From Euprymna scolopes (lineage: Eukaryota > Mollusca > Cephalopoda > Sepiida > Sepiolidae): 46,910 nt of DNA. Location of the stretch: NCBI GenBank assembly GCA_024364805.1, contig CM044502.1, positions 116,790,976-116,837,885 on the forward strand, given 5' to 3'. The translations under genes were made by a program, and so were the position numbers. Shown piece by piece: positions 1 through 9,556 of this stretch (position 1 is its first letter; the number at the start of each line of letters is the position of its first letter). The notes under the pieces are model-generated. The model was given only the letters and a program-made list of their open reading frames with translations, had not been told where the DNA came from and made no database searches.

Positions 1-12
1 CCCCCCCCCCCC
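1..12. repeat. poly(C) tract at window edge
   Basis: The window opens with 12 consecutive C. This is a homopolymer at the edge, possibly the end of a longer C-rich repeat outside the window. Confidence 0.9.
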
Positions 13-242
13 ATAATTGTTCACAAAGACATTAAGGGATATAAGAAACTCGTTGAATCTACACGTAGTGAGAGAGGATGAAATGAAATAGATAGATTGT
101 TAATAGAGAAATGGCTGACTTGTTCAGATAATAATGAATAACGGCCAATAAATCAAATGAAACAGTATCTTTGATGAAATCAAGTATATTTAATATATAT
201 TTTTTGTAATAAAAGTAAGCATTATTTCCCCTCTCACTGCAG

Positions 243-523
243 TGAGGTGTGACAAGGTAAAAAATGAGGATGTAGAATTAGCGCAAATGAGATGTGTGCA
301 CCCAGGCCGTCTAAAAGTCCTTTGTAGCCATGTGGACATTTCCAAACAGGGGCACCTTAGCAATAAGCTAACCAGCTACTTAAGAGAGAAAGTAAAGCAT
401 GGGAGGATGAATCTTCTAGAACTGCACGGCATCATACCTCAGTCGGACAGTTACAAAACGATCCAGCCTCTGTTTGACTTATTATTAAGGAAGCATCCTC
501 GACTAGGTTTGAATAAAACCTAA
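243..523 (+). CDS. possible terminal coding exon of an unrecognised gene
   Basis: An open frame of about 93 codons runs to a TAA at 521-523. It begins just after a textbook 3' splice site: a pyrimidine tract followed by CAG at 240-242 (the run ctctcactgcag). There is no convincing ATG at the left edge, so the segment reads as an internal-to-last exon, not a single-exon gene. The peptide is not low complexity. It is rich in Leu, Lys, Arg and His, contains stretches such as GHLSNKLTSYLREKVKHG and KTIQPLFDLLLRKHP, and looks helical. I do not recognise a domain. A consensus AATAAA lies about 200 bases downstream at 719-724. No RNA data or upstream exon is visible, so a chance ORF or a repeat-derived ORF remains possible. 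Confidence 0.35.
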
Positions 524-718
524 CCAAACTGTGTGAGCAGAGTATAGAAATGCTAAAAAAAAGTCCCACGTGAATCACACGAAGAGAAAAATAAGATTTC
601 CAGATCAATCTCTCTGGCCACTCGTGCGAACAAAACATGGTAAATAATGTAAAAATAATTTAAACGACATAGCTCTACATCACTTCTTTAAGTAAGTTAG
701 AAATATAATTCCTCTCCA

Positions 719-724
719 AATAAA
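719..724 (+). promoter_or_regulatory. AATAAA polyadenylation signal candidate
   Basis: A consensus AATAAA hexamer lies 195 bases after the stop of the candidate exon ending at 523, a plausible 3' UTR length. The hexamer is common in AT-rich DNA, so it is supportive only. Confidence 0.3.
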
Positions 725-1404
725 ACTTCTAAAGACATTCAACAAACGTATTCTTGTGTCTTACATAAATGAAAGTTTTATTTGTCATAGTTAAACAAAC
801 GATACGATCGACCACCACTCACAGAACGCGGTGAAGGGAAACAGCATATCTTGTATTAATATATGCATGTACAATGACTTCTATTTTCTTGTTGAAAGTG
901 TTACAATAAGCATTGACTTGAGCTAAATAAATCGTACAGCCAAGTGGTTTTTACGTAACGCATTATACGAGACCAAAGCTGTTTAGTAAAGCCCGCGTAG
1001 CGGGTTCTGTTTCTTTAATCATATCCACTGCAAAATAAATAAATCCTTGATTATCCGCCGTAGTTAAAATTTAATATGCTACTGCTTTTTTACCATTGTA
1101 ATATTTTTTTTTACATAAAACTATCCCTTCTATTTTTGCCACCTATTGTTTATGTAAATTTGGTAAATTTTGCTTCTTTGCATTTTTTTGTTTAGCTTGT
1201 GCAGATTTGTTATTGGAGCTTTATAAGTCGATTATTTGTGTGGAAGCGGTTATGAACGATGACTAGCATAAAAACCATTTCAAGAATCTCGTCTCCAAAA
1301 GGACATAATACGAACAACATGAAAAAGACAATGAAGAGTTTGAATGCTTGATGAGTGTTATAATTCTTACCATTTTCGATTTGTCATACAACCTGACATG
1401 AATA
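725..1404. other. no gene seen
   Basis: AT-rich spacer without a credible ORF. It holds one small GC hairpin at 992-1004 (CCCGC, loop GTA, GCGGG) and nothing else I can name. Confidence 0.6.
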
Positions 1405-1406
1405 TA

Positions 1407-2434
1407 GGAGGGGCGTGCAATAAGTAATGCCCCTGACTCACTTCCAGTTGTCTGATCTAGCTGAAATTATGCATGTGCAATTATTTATATCTCTACGGGC
1501 TATGCGGCAAATTAAAGCTCTGAACTAATTGTGGTTTCTGTTTTACAGGTGTTTGAACTGAGTCAGGTGTGAAATGGAGCCTGTGAGCAGTGATCCGGTT
1601 TTTGTATTTGAAAGGACGCACACCACAGGAGACTTTTGATGAAATGAAAGAAACTTATGGTGATAATGCCCCATCATATGAACTTGTAAAACGCTGGCAT
1701 CGGGAATTCAAACATGGCCGGAAATCTGTGTAAACAGCTCCCAGACCTGGACTCTCCCATTCTGCCATTGATGAGGCATCTGTCCGTCAAGTTAAGGCTG
1801 CCATTTTGGAAGATCGACGCATTACTATTCGCCAAATAGCCCAAGATGTCAAGATTAGTACAGGGTCTGTAGAAACTATCATTCATGACAATTTGCATAT
1901 GCATAAGGTGTCTGCCAGATGGATTCCCAGGTTGCTCACACCATTCCAGAAGCGAGAACGCGTCGAGTGCTCGAGGATGAATATGGAGATGTGCCAAGAA
2001 GATGAGTCAAAGTTTTTTAAAAGACTGATTACACAGAATGAAACCTGAGTCCATCACTATGATCCAGAGACCAAAGCCAAGTCAATGCAGTGGAAGCACT
2101 TGGACTCACTACCTCCAAAGAAGGCAAGGGCCTCCGCTCACAGTCTTCTGGGACCAGGACGGAGTAGTGATGAAAGATTTCCTGGCAAAGGGTTCCACAA
2201 TTACAGGAGCCTATTATGCTTCACTTTTGAGGAAATTAAGGAAAGCTATCAAAATCAAGAGGCGTGACAAAATCAGCAAAAGTACCCTCCCTCTGCAGGA
2301 CAACGCTCCGGTTCACAACTCGCATGTCGCCATATCAGAAGCACGGGCGTGTGGTTATGAAATCCTTCCCCATCCTCTTTACTTTCCTGACCTTGCACCC
2401 TCTGACTTTAACTTTACTTATTGCACGTCCCTCG
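1407..2434 (+). mobile_element. mariner transposon, 3' part of transposase deleted
   Basis: The ends carry a matching terminal inverted repeat. The left end reads gaggggcgtgcaataagtaa from 1408, and the right end is its complement with few changes ending near 2434. Both are flanked by TA (1405-1406 and 2435-2436), the Tc1/mariner target. The element is about 1.03 kb against a usual 1.3 kb. The missing part is between the last catalytic motif of the transposase and the right TIR, so the copy is internally deleted but still has two ends and could in principle have been cross-mobilised. Confidence 0.9.
1574..2412 (+). pseudogene. mariner transposase, DD34D type, broken
   Basis: Reading across frames gives a recognisable mariner transposase. 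The order is an N-terminal HTH region (RTPQETFDEMKETYG, then VKRWHREFKHGRKSV), a linker with GLSHSAIDE, the second helix-turn-helix (RRITIRQIAQDVKISTGSV), and the catalytic domain. The first catalytic segment reads LITQNET then stop then VHHYDPETK, so the first Asp is replaced by Asn and the usual Trp is a stop. The second Asp lies in LQDNAPVH and the third in YFPDLAPSDF with 34 residues between them, the DD34D spacing of mariner. There is an early frameshift after the MEPVSSDPV start, further stops, and loss of the C-terminus. It cannot make an active enzyme. Confidence 0.9.
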
Positions 2435-2436
2435 TA

Positions 2437-4016
2437 GTTCAACCAACGAGTAAACTTTGATTAAATGTTAAAAAAAAACATAGTATTTGAAGTTCACATC
2501 TCACCTTCTTTACATAGTGGCTACACTGTCGAATACGAGAAATATTGCATCTTCTTATATTTCCATCTGGCATTTTGCTGATTAATTCTGGTCGTTGAAT
2601 TCAACTAGACTAAAAAGAAACACAATAAAGATTAGCTATAATACAGTATGAGAATTAATGTGATTTACTAACTCAATATTTTAGAGATAAACTAAACACT
2701 TGGGTACATATTCATCCCATAATTGTTAATATCAATATATCTTTTATCCATAAACGTATCAGCTAAGGATCCATTTGAGACCATCACTCCGACTGAGAAA
2801 AACTGGTAATCGCTGTGACGTGATATCTGTTAGGATATAGTAGTATTTCTGGGTATTCATGAATCATCTTCCCACTTTGGCAAAGAGTTCGTTCATAGCG
2901 AAGAGTTCTCCGGCGCTATTACTGGCGGAGACGCTCGATCACTTTATATAGAATCAAAGTGTACTTTTAGGTTAGTTAATATTCCACATCTTCCCGACGT
3001 GTACCACATCTCCCTACCGTAGAAGGAAGGAAGTTAATACCGAAAGGTTTGTGATCCAGATGGATAACATCGCTTATGTCTGGTTGTTCTGTCAACGAGA
3101 TTTATGTTTTTTAGGATTCACTAATACAATGTTCTCATGCGTCTTTTCTATTACAACAAATACATATACATTTTGGCTCTGTTTTAGTTTTACAAAGTAG
3201 AGCAATGCATCAATTTCTAAATAATTATTACATATTCTATACAAGATGAGTTGTTATCATTTTAGAATTTTAATTAAGTATTTTTCTGTGTAAAATGTTA
3301 AGTTTGAATAAACTAGTTTGTCTAATAGTATTACGTTATGGTGTCCATCGGTCAGGATAGCTGCTATAATAAATAGGTAAGATGAGAGCTAGGAAACGCA
3401 TGCTTCATTTAAAACGCAGTTATACGAAAAACAAATAATAAGTTAATTTATCAACTCCAGAGTTATAACAAGGGGACATACCTATCATAACATCTCCCAT
3501 TTTCAAGAGTGAGCTCATTTAATGATTTAAGAAAATGTTATTTTTATTTAGATATGCATTTGTTAAGTGGACAGTATGGAGTCTATTGTCGAAGGGTGTG
3601 GAGAGCTTTATAGATGTAGTGTCTGTGGGACTATTATACACTTTTGAGATCGAGGATAGGTTTGCAGGATCCACTGGTATGTGATTCAGTTGTCGACTGC
3701 TTTATTTATGCACGTGATACCCGGTTCTCAGACTTAATAAATACTAGTGACGACTTGTTCTAAAGTTGTGTTGGAACATTGTAGATGTGCAGTTCTATTT
3801 GTGATGCCAGTTCTTCATGTGTGTGTGGTTGGTCAGTGTTTATTATATACTTCCTTGGGTTGTTCATAGTACTGTATTGACTTCAGCATTGATATTTATC
3901 TGCATTCTTTGTTGATAATTTTAAACTTAGCGTATGCTGTTGTAGTAGTTGATCGAAACTACTGAACAGCGAGAAAATATATATTCACTTGAATCACTAG
4001 CATTACTTATGCTATT
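2437..4016. other. no gene seen
   Basis: About 1.6 kb of AT-rich sequence with no ORF longer than chance and no repeat signature I recognise. A somewhat GC-richer patch (about 2880-3080) has no coding potential that I can see. Confidence 0.55.
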
Positions 4017-4107
4017 TAAGTACCGACATGTGCTTCTTCTGATTTTGTGCCACTGTGATTCTGGCATTTTACTACTTACGTGCTTTTTATCTATCAGCAA
4101 AAAATAG
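4017..4107 (+). repeat. 90-bp dispersed repeat, copy 1
   Basis: This copy starts taagtaccgacatgtgc and ends tatcagcaaaa. It is almost identical to 4819-4905, with about two substitutions over roughly 85 bases. The similarity stops abruptly at both sides, so this is a discrete repeat unit and not a large tandem duplication. On the minus strand both copies stay open in one frame (KHVSSKMPESQWHKIRR), which may be chance. Confidence 0.85.
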
Positions 4108-4627
4108 CAAAATGTCCTTTTTACTTGCATATCGTGCGTTATTTTCCTTTTGCTGGGTACTCTCCTCGAGGATATCCTTTGCCACAATATCTACACTGTG
4201 TTGGCTTTTTAATGTTCTTTAGACTAAATCGCACGGTACTGCTGTTTTACTGGGAAGTGTATAGCTTCAGTTTGCTTACAAATCACCTCCTGTCTTTATA
4301 ATGTGCAATGCTCTTGCTCTAGTGATGCCATTACCTTCCTTAATATAAGAGTCCTGCGCTGACTTTAAATAAATATTCTAATATAAAGAGGTCGACTATA
4401 AGAGTGACTTCTACTATTTGGACGTATTCATACTCTTTGGTAATCTGGCGAACCGTTTCGAAAGCAAGTGTTTCGATTCGTCTGTAATTTGTTTGCAATG
4501 CAGCAAATTGTGTGTTGCTAACAAAATATTTAACTTTGGGGAGTGTGCAGCAAAAACAAAAAAAAAAGTGGTAGTGAGCAGGCAGACTCGAACCTGTACC
4601 GCGAAGGAGGAAAAGACGTGAAAACAA

Positions 4628-4630
<3 letters not shown>

Positions 4631-4662
<32 letters not shown>
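4631..4662 (+). repeat. poly(A) tract of 32
   Basis: Thirty-two consecutive A. It follows a moderately GC-rich segment (4568-4630) that contains the complement of a tRNA-like B box (gactcgaacc). It may be the tail of a retroposed sequence, but no full SINE body or target duplication is clear. Confidence 0.7.
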
Positions 4663-4663
<1 letters not shown>

Positions 4664-4818
4664 GTGAGGCTTTGCCGTTTTTTCCATCGCTAATCCGGAA
4701 GTGACATAAGTTTAAATTAGGGCTTGACACTCGAATAGTAAGGATAACTTTCGAAAATATCGGCGAAAAAAAAGCGACCACTCCCTGTAGAAAAATGCCA
4801 AATTGAGGATGAAGGAAT

Positions 4819-4905
4819 TAAGTACCGACATGTGCCTCTTCTGATTTTGTGCCACTGTGATTCTGGCATTTTACTACTTACGTGCTTTTTATCTATAAGC
4901 AAAAT
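4819..4905 (+). repeat. 90-bp dispersed repeat, copy 2
   Basis: This is the partner of 4017-4107 in the same orientation, 800 bases downstream. After the shared part the two copies diverge completely. This copy is followed by a segment ending in a CATA microsatellite, which could be the 3' tail of the same or another retroelement. Confidence 0.85.
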
Positions 4906-5002
4906 GTTTTTAGTCATTTTTTCGATATTTGTCGTCCGAAGGGTCGATCTTCAAAGCGATACCAATCTCGTGAAAATCAGTCGCTTCTGTCGAAAGTTTT
5001 AG

Positions 5003-5045
5003 GCATACATACATACATACATACATACATACATACATACATACA
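5003..5045 (+). repeat. (CATA)n microsatellite
   Basis: About ten uninterrupted CATA units after the sequence gtcgaaagttttagg. The position at the end of a non-repetitive segment would suit a retroelement tail. Confidence 0.9.
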
Positions 5046-6839
5046 AACATTTAAACAGACAGGTGAGGTTTTTATTGTAGATGGATCTACCAGCCTAGGC
5101 AAGATATGCGACTGGAGAGCGGATATATTCGCTAATCTAGGTAAAACAGAGATACAAACAAAAACTAAAATATTTAGAGAAAAAGAAAAACGTATTTATT
5201 TTGCTTCTTTGTAGCAATCTTTTGACCAAAAATGTATATTTATGAATATATATGAAGTACTTGAACCCTAAGGCCTAGGAAGGACACCGTGATCTCCGCA
5301 CAATAATAATCCAAGAAGCGAGCGCTTCTTTGATAGATATGCTTTGAACTGCCCGTTCGTAATATATTCGGGGGGGTATCAGGCAATTTTGTTGTTGACT
5401 CAAGGGAAAATAGCGTTTTTTATTAGTTGGGGAATTATTTATTTTGTTCAATGGTTATTTAACGGCGGAAAGTAATTGAATTGCGTGATCGAGCAGGATG
5501 TGAATTCGCAGAAGCCTACGTCTTTGTTCGCAAGAAAATAGTATCACACCTAAGAACGCCTATTGGACATGCTATTTCAAAAAAAAAAGTATATATATAT
5601 AATGGTTGTATAAATTGGTTTTCTAGATGTAAATCCAATGAAACTCGCGTGATTATTAAAGAGTGCTTAATGGAGGACAGAATTGGTGCATAGTTTTTTT
5701 ATTGGATAAACATTATTGGTTACATATGCGCACACATGTTTCACTTGAATCCTAATTCAAAGAGACCACTTTATCAGACAAAAAAAGGGTCGATGTTGTT
5801 ACGAGAGTCAGGATTACATTCTTTATTTATAATATAATCGGATGTGGTTTACGCTCTGGAAGAACGTGTGGTGTATACTTTATGAATGTGAGTAGTCCGA
5901 TTTTGGAAGAAAGTGCGGTAAAGGGAGGGAGGAGGAATGGGTGGAGGGAGAGGGAGAAGTAAGATCCCGTGTGGTCAACCTGTCGCAGCGGGGAGATATT
6001 GGTATTATTTTAACTTGGCGGTTGTTTACTTGCTTAAGTTTTCGCTTTAATCTGAAGGAATATTATACCTCATCGCTGTTACTTCCCTATATTATGTCTG
6101 TATGATGTTTTTTCTTTTGAAGGCGACTTCATTATTACTCTGTTTTATTGATAAGGTCTATATATTTATTTATTTTTTCTTTGCTTTTTATCCGTTCATT
6201 TGTTTTTAGTTTTTAAATAATTTATTTATTTTTGTTTATTTAAAAATATATTTCTATATAGTCAAATTAACAGTCAGAAACAGATACGCAGGATTATTCA
6301 TTTGATTTTAATAAAGGTGCTATACTGGGAGAAATATTTTCCACTCTGTCACGGTGGCTGAAGTAATAACAGCGGCAAAGATTTTCATGTCTATATAAAA
6401 ACTTAATTTCGGTGGTTGCCATTCTTTCATTTGGGTTGTTTATATTTTTTTCAATATTAGAATATAAATATATTTTATAGGGTAATATGATTCGTTATAC
6501 AGATAGCTTTCCAGGCCATTTACATGAAAACATGTACATAATAGTATATATTTGTCTATATTAGTGGAGTATACTGTCCTCAAAGCCCTCCAGTTACAGA
6601 AGGTATTTATCGTTTGAATTCAATTATTTGTTTAGTTTCCTTATATAACGCTGCTTTACGATAACAATTTTCGTAGGCATATATCAACATTTCAATTACA
6701 AGGGTGCTAAACCCATAGATTATTTTAGTTAATCGTTTTCGGGTGTTTAATTAAGTATGCAAGGTGTACTCATCTGTATCCAGTTGGTGGAATATTGCGT
6801 TTCTGTTCGTTTAGTTTAGTATTGAATTAGTATATACGG
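5046..6839. other. no gene seen
   Basis: AT-rich, with an ORF of about 70 codons at 5481-5693 (RDRAGCEFAEAYVFVRKK) that I do not recognise. It has no splice or promoter support. The A/G-rich run near 5920-5960 is simple sequence. Confidence 0.5.
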
Positions 6840-7221
6840 CATAATGACGTTGACACACCGGCTCCCCTTGGATCACCGAAGTTAAGCAACATTGAACCTG
6901 GTCATGGGTGACCATTTCGGAGTTTCAGGTGCTGTATGTGCTTTCCGCTTATCTCGGTATTGTTTCTAGATGTCCTGGTCTTCATGCCACTGGACTCAAA
7001 CAGTGCCGATTCAGGAGAGGTGTGGTCGAAGATTGCGCAACTCTTGCCTCACAATTACGCACGCTACTGCCCCTAAGGGGTAACTTTGGTCTTTTAAGAC
7101 TGAAGGGAAGCATGGGGGATTACAGGGTAGCGCTTGAGATAGTGTTGAGGTGTCACGGGAGGATGGCTCCTTCCTTAATTTAGCTACTAGCATATTCCCC
7201 GACGCTTTTCGGTGGGTATAG
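6840..7221 (+). mobile_element. 5S rRNA-derived SINE, longest copy (A)
   Basis: The 5' part is clearly 5S rRNA: acaccggctc, gatcaccgaagttaagcaac, gggtgaccat and ggtgctgta appear in 5S order. A short deletion removes part of the segment before the C box (ttagtact is missing). It continues into a non-5S body (cgcttatctcggtattgttt, then gaggtgtggtcgaagattgcgca) and ends in a tail attccccgacgcttttcggtgggtat. The same head, body and tail occur at 28044-28306 on the other strand, where about 120 internal bases are absent. Such elements are transcribed by RNA polymerase III from the internal 5S promoter and moved by a LINE. This copy is too diverged to be a 5S gene. Confidence 0.85.
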
Positions 7222-8364
7222 TTATTTGTTAGAGTTGTGTCTATATTAAGTAAGTATAGTAACTTATTTGTGATGTATCGGGACTTTTTTGTATCATTTC
7301 AACTTTTCCCTTGGTTAATTTAAATATTTGGAGTAATGGGTTATGAATTGTAGTATTGTTTTTATGAGGGGACCGTTATTCGTTTTTACATCTTAATTAA
7401 AGCGTAGCCTTCAAATTGTTTGCAGCTTATATCCGATTCTACTTTTATATTTGATAATTTTTTACGGTCTTTAAAACAAATAATCTCATGTTTCTCCGCT
7501 AAGGATAATGAACAACATGTTTAGCTTTAATGTAGTTCATTAACTTCACCCTGCTATCTATGTTTAGCGTGTGAGTACAGGCATCTATCTATTTATGCTT
7601 ATAACTTTGTGTGTGTGTGTGTGTGTGTTCCTGTCCGAAACGGCTGACTCTATCTTTTACAAACTTCACACAAAATTTATTTATGTGCCTGACAGTGTTC
7701 TTAGATATGTACACAAATTCATCCGATTATTATCGGAAATCAAAAAAACTCTGTTCTTAAAAATAGCGTTTTTCTTAATATAGATATAATGATGAATTTT
7801 AACAGAGGAGTATTTTACGTTACACCGGCAAAGGACGATGATAAAATTTCAGCAGATCATTTCTTCTTAAAATACATATTTATTTAATCTGGAGATATTG
7901 CTTAGTTGCAGAGCATACTACTAAAAATCGAATGACCCTTTGTTTAATTTTTCTTATTATGAAATCCATTTACGATAAAAGTGGCGGTACTGTTTGAAAC
8001 CATCGCAAATAATTTCTTCGTTTGCATATTTTAAAATTAAACATTAATCAAAAGTGACTTTTCCAGGGCATTCATCGTCAAACCCAAATATTGACTGACG
8101 TGATATTGTAAACAAACACAGACGGAATTTGATGAACGACATTATCATTATGATTTTTTTGAGAATTAGTCTACCGAGCAAATTATTTCTCGTAATATAC
8201 AATAATCAATAGAAGATTGATTTTATTATAATATCTAAACTATATGCATAAATTAAAATATCAGTTTTAAGAGTAATGTACGGCCAGGCAACGCCGAGCT
8301 GCCGACTAGTGTGTATATATTCAAAGATTATATCACAGAAAGGAATTCATATTGATATACATAC
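7222..8364. other. no gene seen
   Basis: AT-rich spacer with a short GT run at about 7608-7627. The ORF at 7571-7783 is built over that run and is not credible. Confidence 0.6.
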
Positions 8365-8366
8365 AT

Positions 8367-8418
<52 letters not shown>

Positions 8419-8471
8419 GCATAAATGTATGTATATATGTGTGTATATATATATATATATCTATATATATA
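8365..8471. repeat. AC/TA microsatellite left of the MITE
   Basis: Mixed ACAC and long TATA runs, interrupted by short non-repeat words, running directly into the palindromic element at 8472. Confidence 0.9.
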
Positions 8472-8543
8472 TAAAGTTGGTGCAAAAATAATGTCGTTTT
8501 TATGGTAAATTATATATATAAAAACGACATTTTTTGCACCAAC

Positions 8544-8547
<4 letters not shown>
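8472..8547. mobile_element. palindromic mariner MITE, MADE1-like
   Basis: Two arms of about 27 bases (gttggtgcaaaaataatgtc... and its complement ending gcaccaacctaa) face each other across a short AT loop. The terminal words ttaggttggtgcaaaa are those of the Hsmar1/MADE1 type of mariner end, known in human as the 80-bp MADE1 that gives rise to the miR-548 family. There is no coding capacity. It sits inside a TA array, as expected for an element that targets TA. As RNA it would fold into a near-perfect hairpin. Confidence 0.85.
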
Positions 8548-8630
<83 letters not shown>

Positions 8631-8662
8631 ATGTGTATGTGTGTGTGTGTGTGTGTGTGTGT
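8548..8662. repeat. (TA)n then (GT)n microsatellite
   Basis: About 80 bases of pure TA followed by about 35 bases of GT, continuing the array that the MITE interrupts. Confidence 0.95.
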
Positions 8663-9088
8663 AGGTAAATTTTTGTTTCATAGATTAATGCTTTAGATTC
8701 AAGGTTTGGTATGGTGAAGATTAGAACTATATGAAATCAGACCTATACTCCCCGATAATATAAACATATTAATATTTGATTCAATAAATGCGTGGTTAAA
8801 TTTTGTTTTTCTTTTTAATTTAAATGTTAGGTTTCTTTCCTATTAATTTATTGCGCAAGTTTGACTCATATCATTCATAGAATGCACTGTCATTACGAAA
8901 ATAGAATGTAAATAAATAAAACTTTATATAAATTTGCGAAGTAATGTTTACAATGGAAAAAACATCTTTGAAAATGATATAAACGATTTTTGTCAAGAAA
9001 ATATACAGGCAAACATCATTGATGATTAATTTTTAGCTAATCATGAAGACAACGAAAAGAAGTATCATATTAATGTGTAATAAACAAC
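8663..9088. other. no gene seen
   Basis: AT-rich spacer with no recognisable feature. Confidence 0.55.
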
Positions 9089-9094
9089 TTTATT
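9089..9094 (-). promoter_or_regulatory. minus-strand AATAAA polyadenylation signal candidate
   Basis: TTTATT on the plus strand gives AATAAA on the minus strand, 40 bases beyond the stop of the short minus-strand ORF at 9135-9398. The spacing suits a polyadenylation signal for that unit. Confidence 0.35.
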
Positions 9095-9134
9095 TGTCAT
9101 CTTCGTTATAGCGTTAGTAGAAGAGAGAAACGTG

Positions 9135-9398
9135 TTAGGAGTGTGAAGTGTTCTTGTGTAAAAAATGATTTAATATTATGTCGGCTGGTTGAAGAAGAGA
9201 ACAGTTCCGTTTACACGTGTTTACGGCTATTGGTCGTCGAGACGGCGGAAGCCGATTACAGGAGAAAGAAAGAGGCAAGGTATTCGGTGTGTTTGCGTGT
9301 TGTCGTGGGTGTGTGTCAGTTGTATCAACAAGAGCATTATAAATAAAGTTCGTGTGGGTACCGCACGTGGAAATTAATGTGAGTTTGAAGAGAGCCAT
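9135..9398 (-). CDS. small ORF downstream of a promoter-like cluster, unrecognised
   Basis: An 87-codon ORF starts at an ATG in good context (G at -3 and G at +4). The product begins MALFKLTLISTCGTHTNF, is rich in Thr, Asn, His and Pro, and has no domain I know. It has an N-terminal hydrophobic stretch but no clear signal-peptide cleavage site. On the same strand, about 105 bases upstream, lies a TATA-like box with an E-box and a CCAAT box before it, and an AATAAA follows 40 bases after the stop, so the pieces of a compact transcription unit are in order. The whole arrangement could equally be the promoter and leader of an old LTR or another repeat. I do not claim that a protein is made. Confidence 0.25.
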   Translation of the reverse strand: MALFKLTLISTCGTHTNFIYNALVDTTDTHPRQHANTPNTLPLSFSCNRLPPSRRPIAVNTCKRNCSLLQPADIILNHFLHKNTSHS

Positions 9399-9424
9399 AG
9401 CTAGCTTGTTGTACCCTCGTTTTG

Positions 9425-9444
9425 CCTGGGACCGAAGTCCCAGG
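9425..9444. other. perfect 8-bp hairpin with CGAA loop
   Basis: The sequence reads CCTGGGAC, loop CGAA, GTCCCAGG. On the minus strand the loop is TTCG, the very stable UUCG tetraloop in RNA. It lies between the TATA-like box and the ORF on that strand, so it would fall in the 5' leader. Confidence 0.7.
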
Positions 9445-9501
9445 CGAAGTCTGCTTCCAGACAGGGTCAGGATGAAAAAAGGTTGAGAGGTTTAGATTTT
9501 G

Positions 9502-9547
9502 CCTTTTATATACTCTGTCACGTGACTAAGAACTGGCTTGTGATTGG
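9502..9547 (-). promoter_or_regulatory. minus-strand CCAAT / E-box / TATA cluster
   Basis: Read on the minus strand the order is CCAAT (9547-9543), CACGTG E-box (9524-9519) and TATATAAAAGG (9512-9502). This is a conventional core-promoter order with ordinary spacing. Each motif alone is weak evidence in AT-rich DNA, but the order and orientation agree with the ORF and AATAAA downstream. Confidence 0.4.
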
Positions 9548-9556
9548 ACAAGCCAG
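9533..9556. other. 9-bp hairpin enclosing the CCAAT box
   Basis: CTGGCTTGT and ACAAGCCAG form a perfect 9-bp stem around GATTGG, the complement of the CCAAT box of the minus-strand promoter-like cluster. Confidence 0.65.

Noticed and set aside
4568-4630. tRNA gene or tRNA-derived SINE on the minus strand, from a B-box-like GGTTCGAGTC
   Set aside because: No A box at the right distance, no cloverleaf with a proper T stem, and the poly(A) lies on the wrong side for a minus-strand retroposon.
6840-6960. Functional 5S rRNA gene
   Set aside because: Internal deletion and substitutions in conserved 5S positions, and a non-5S body continues without a terminator. The same applies to the other three copies.
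8276-8696. ORFs encoding long IYIYIY stretches
   Set aside because: Pure microsatellite translation. The same holds for 16800-17021, 37596-37856 and 40227-40607.
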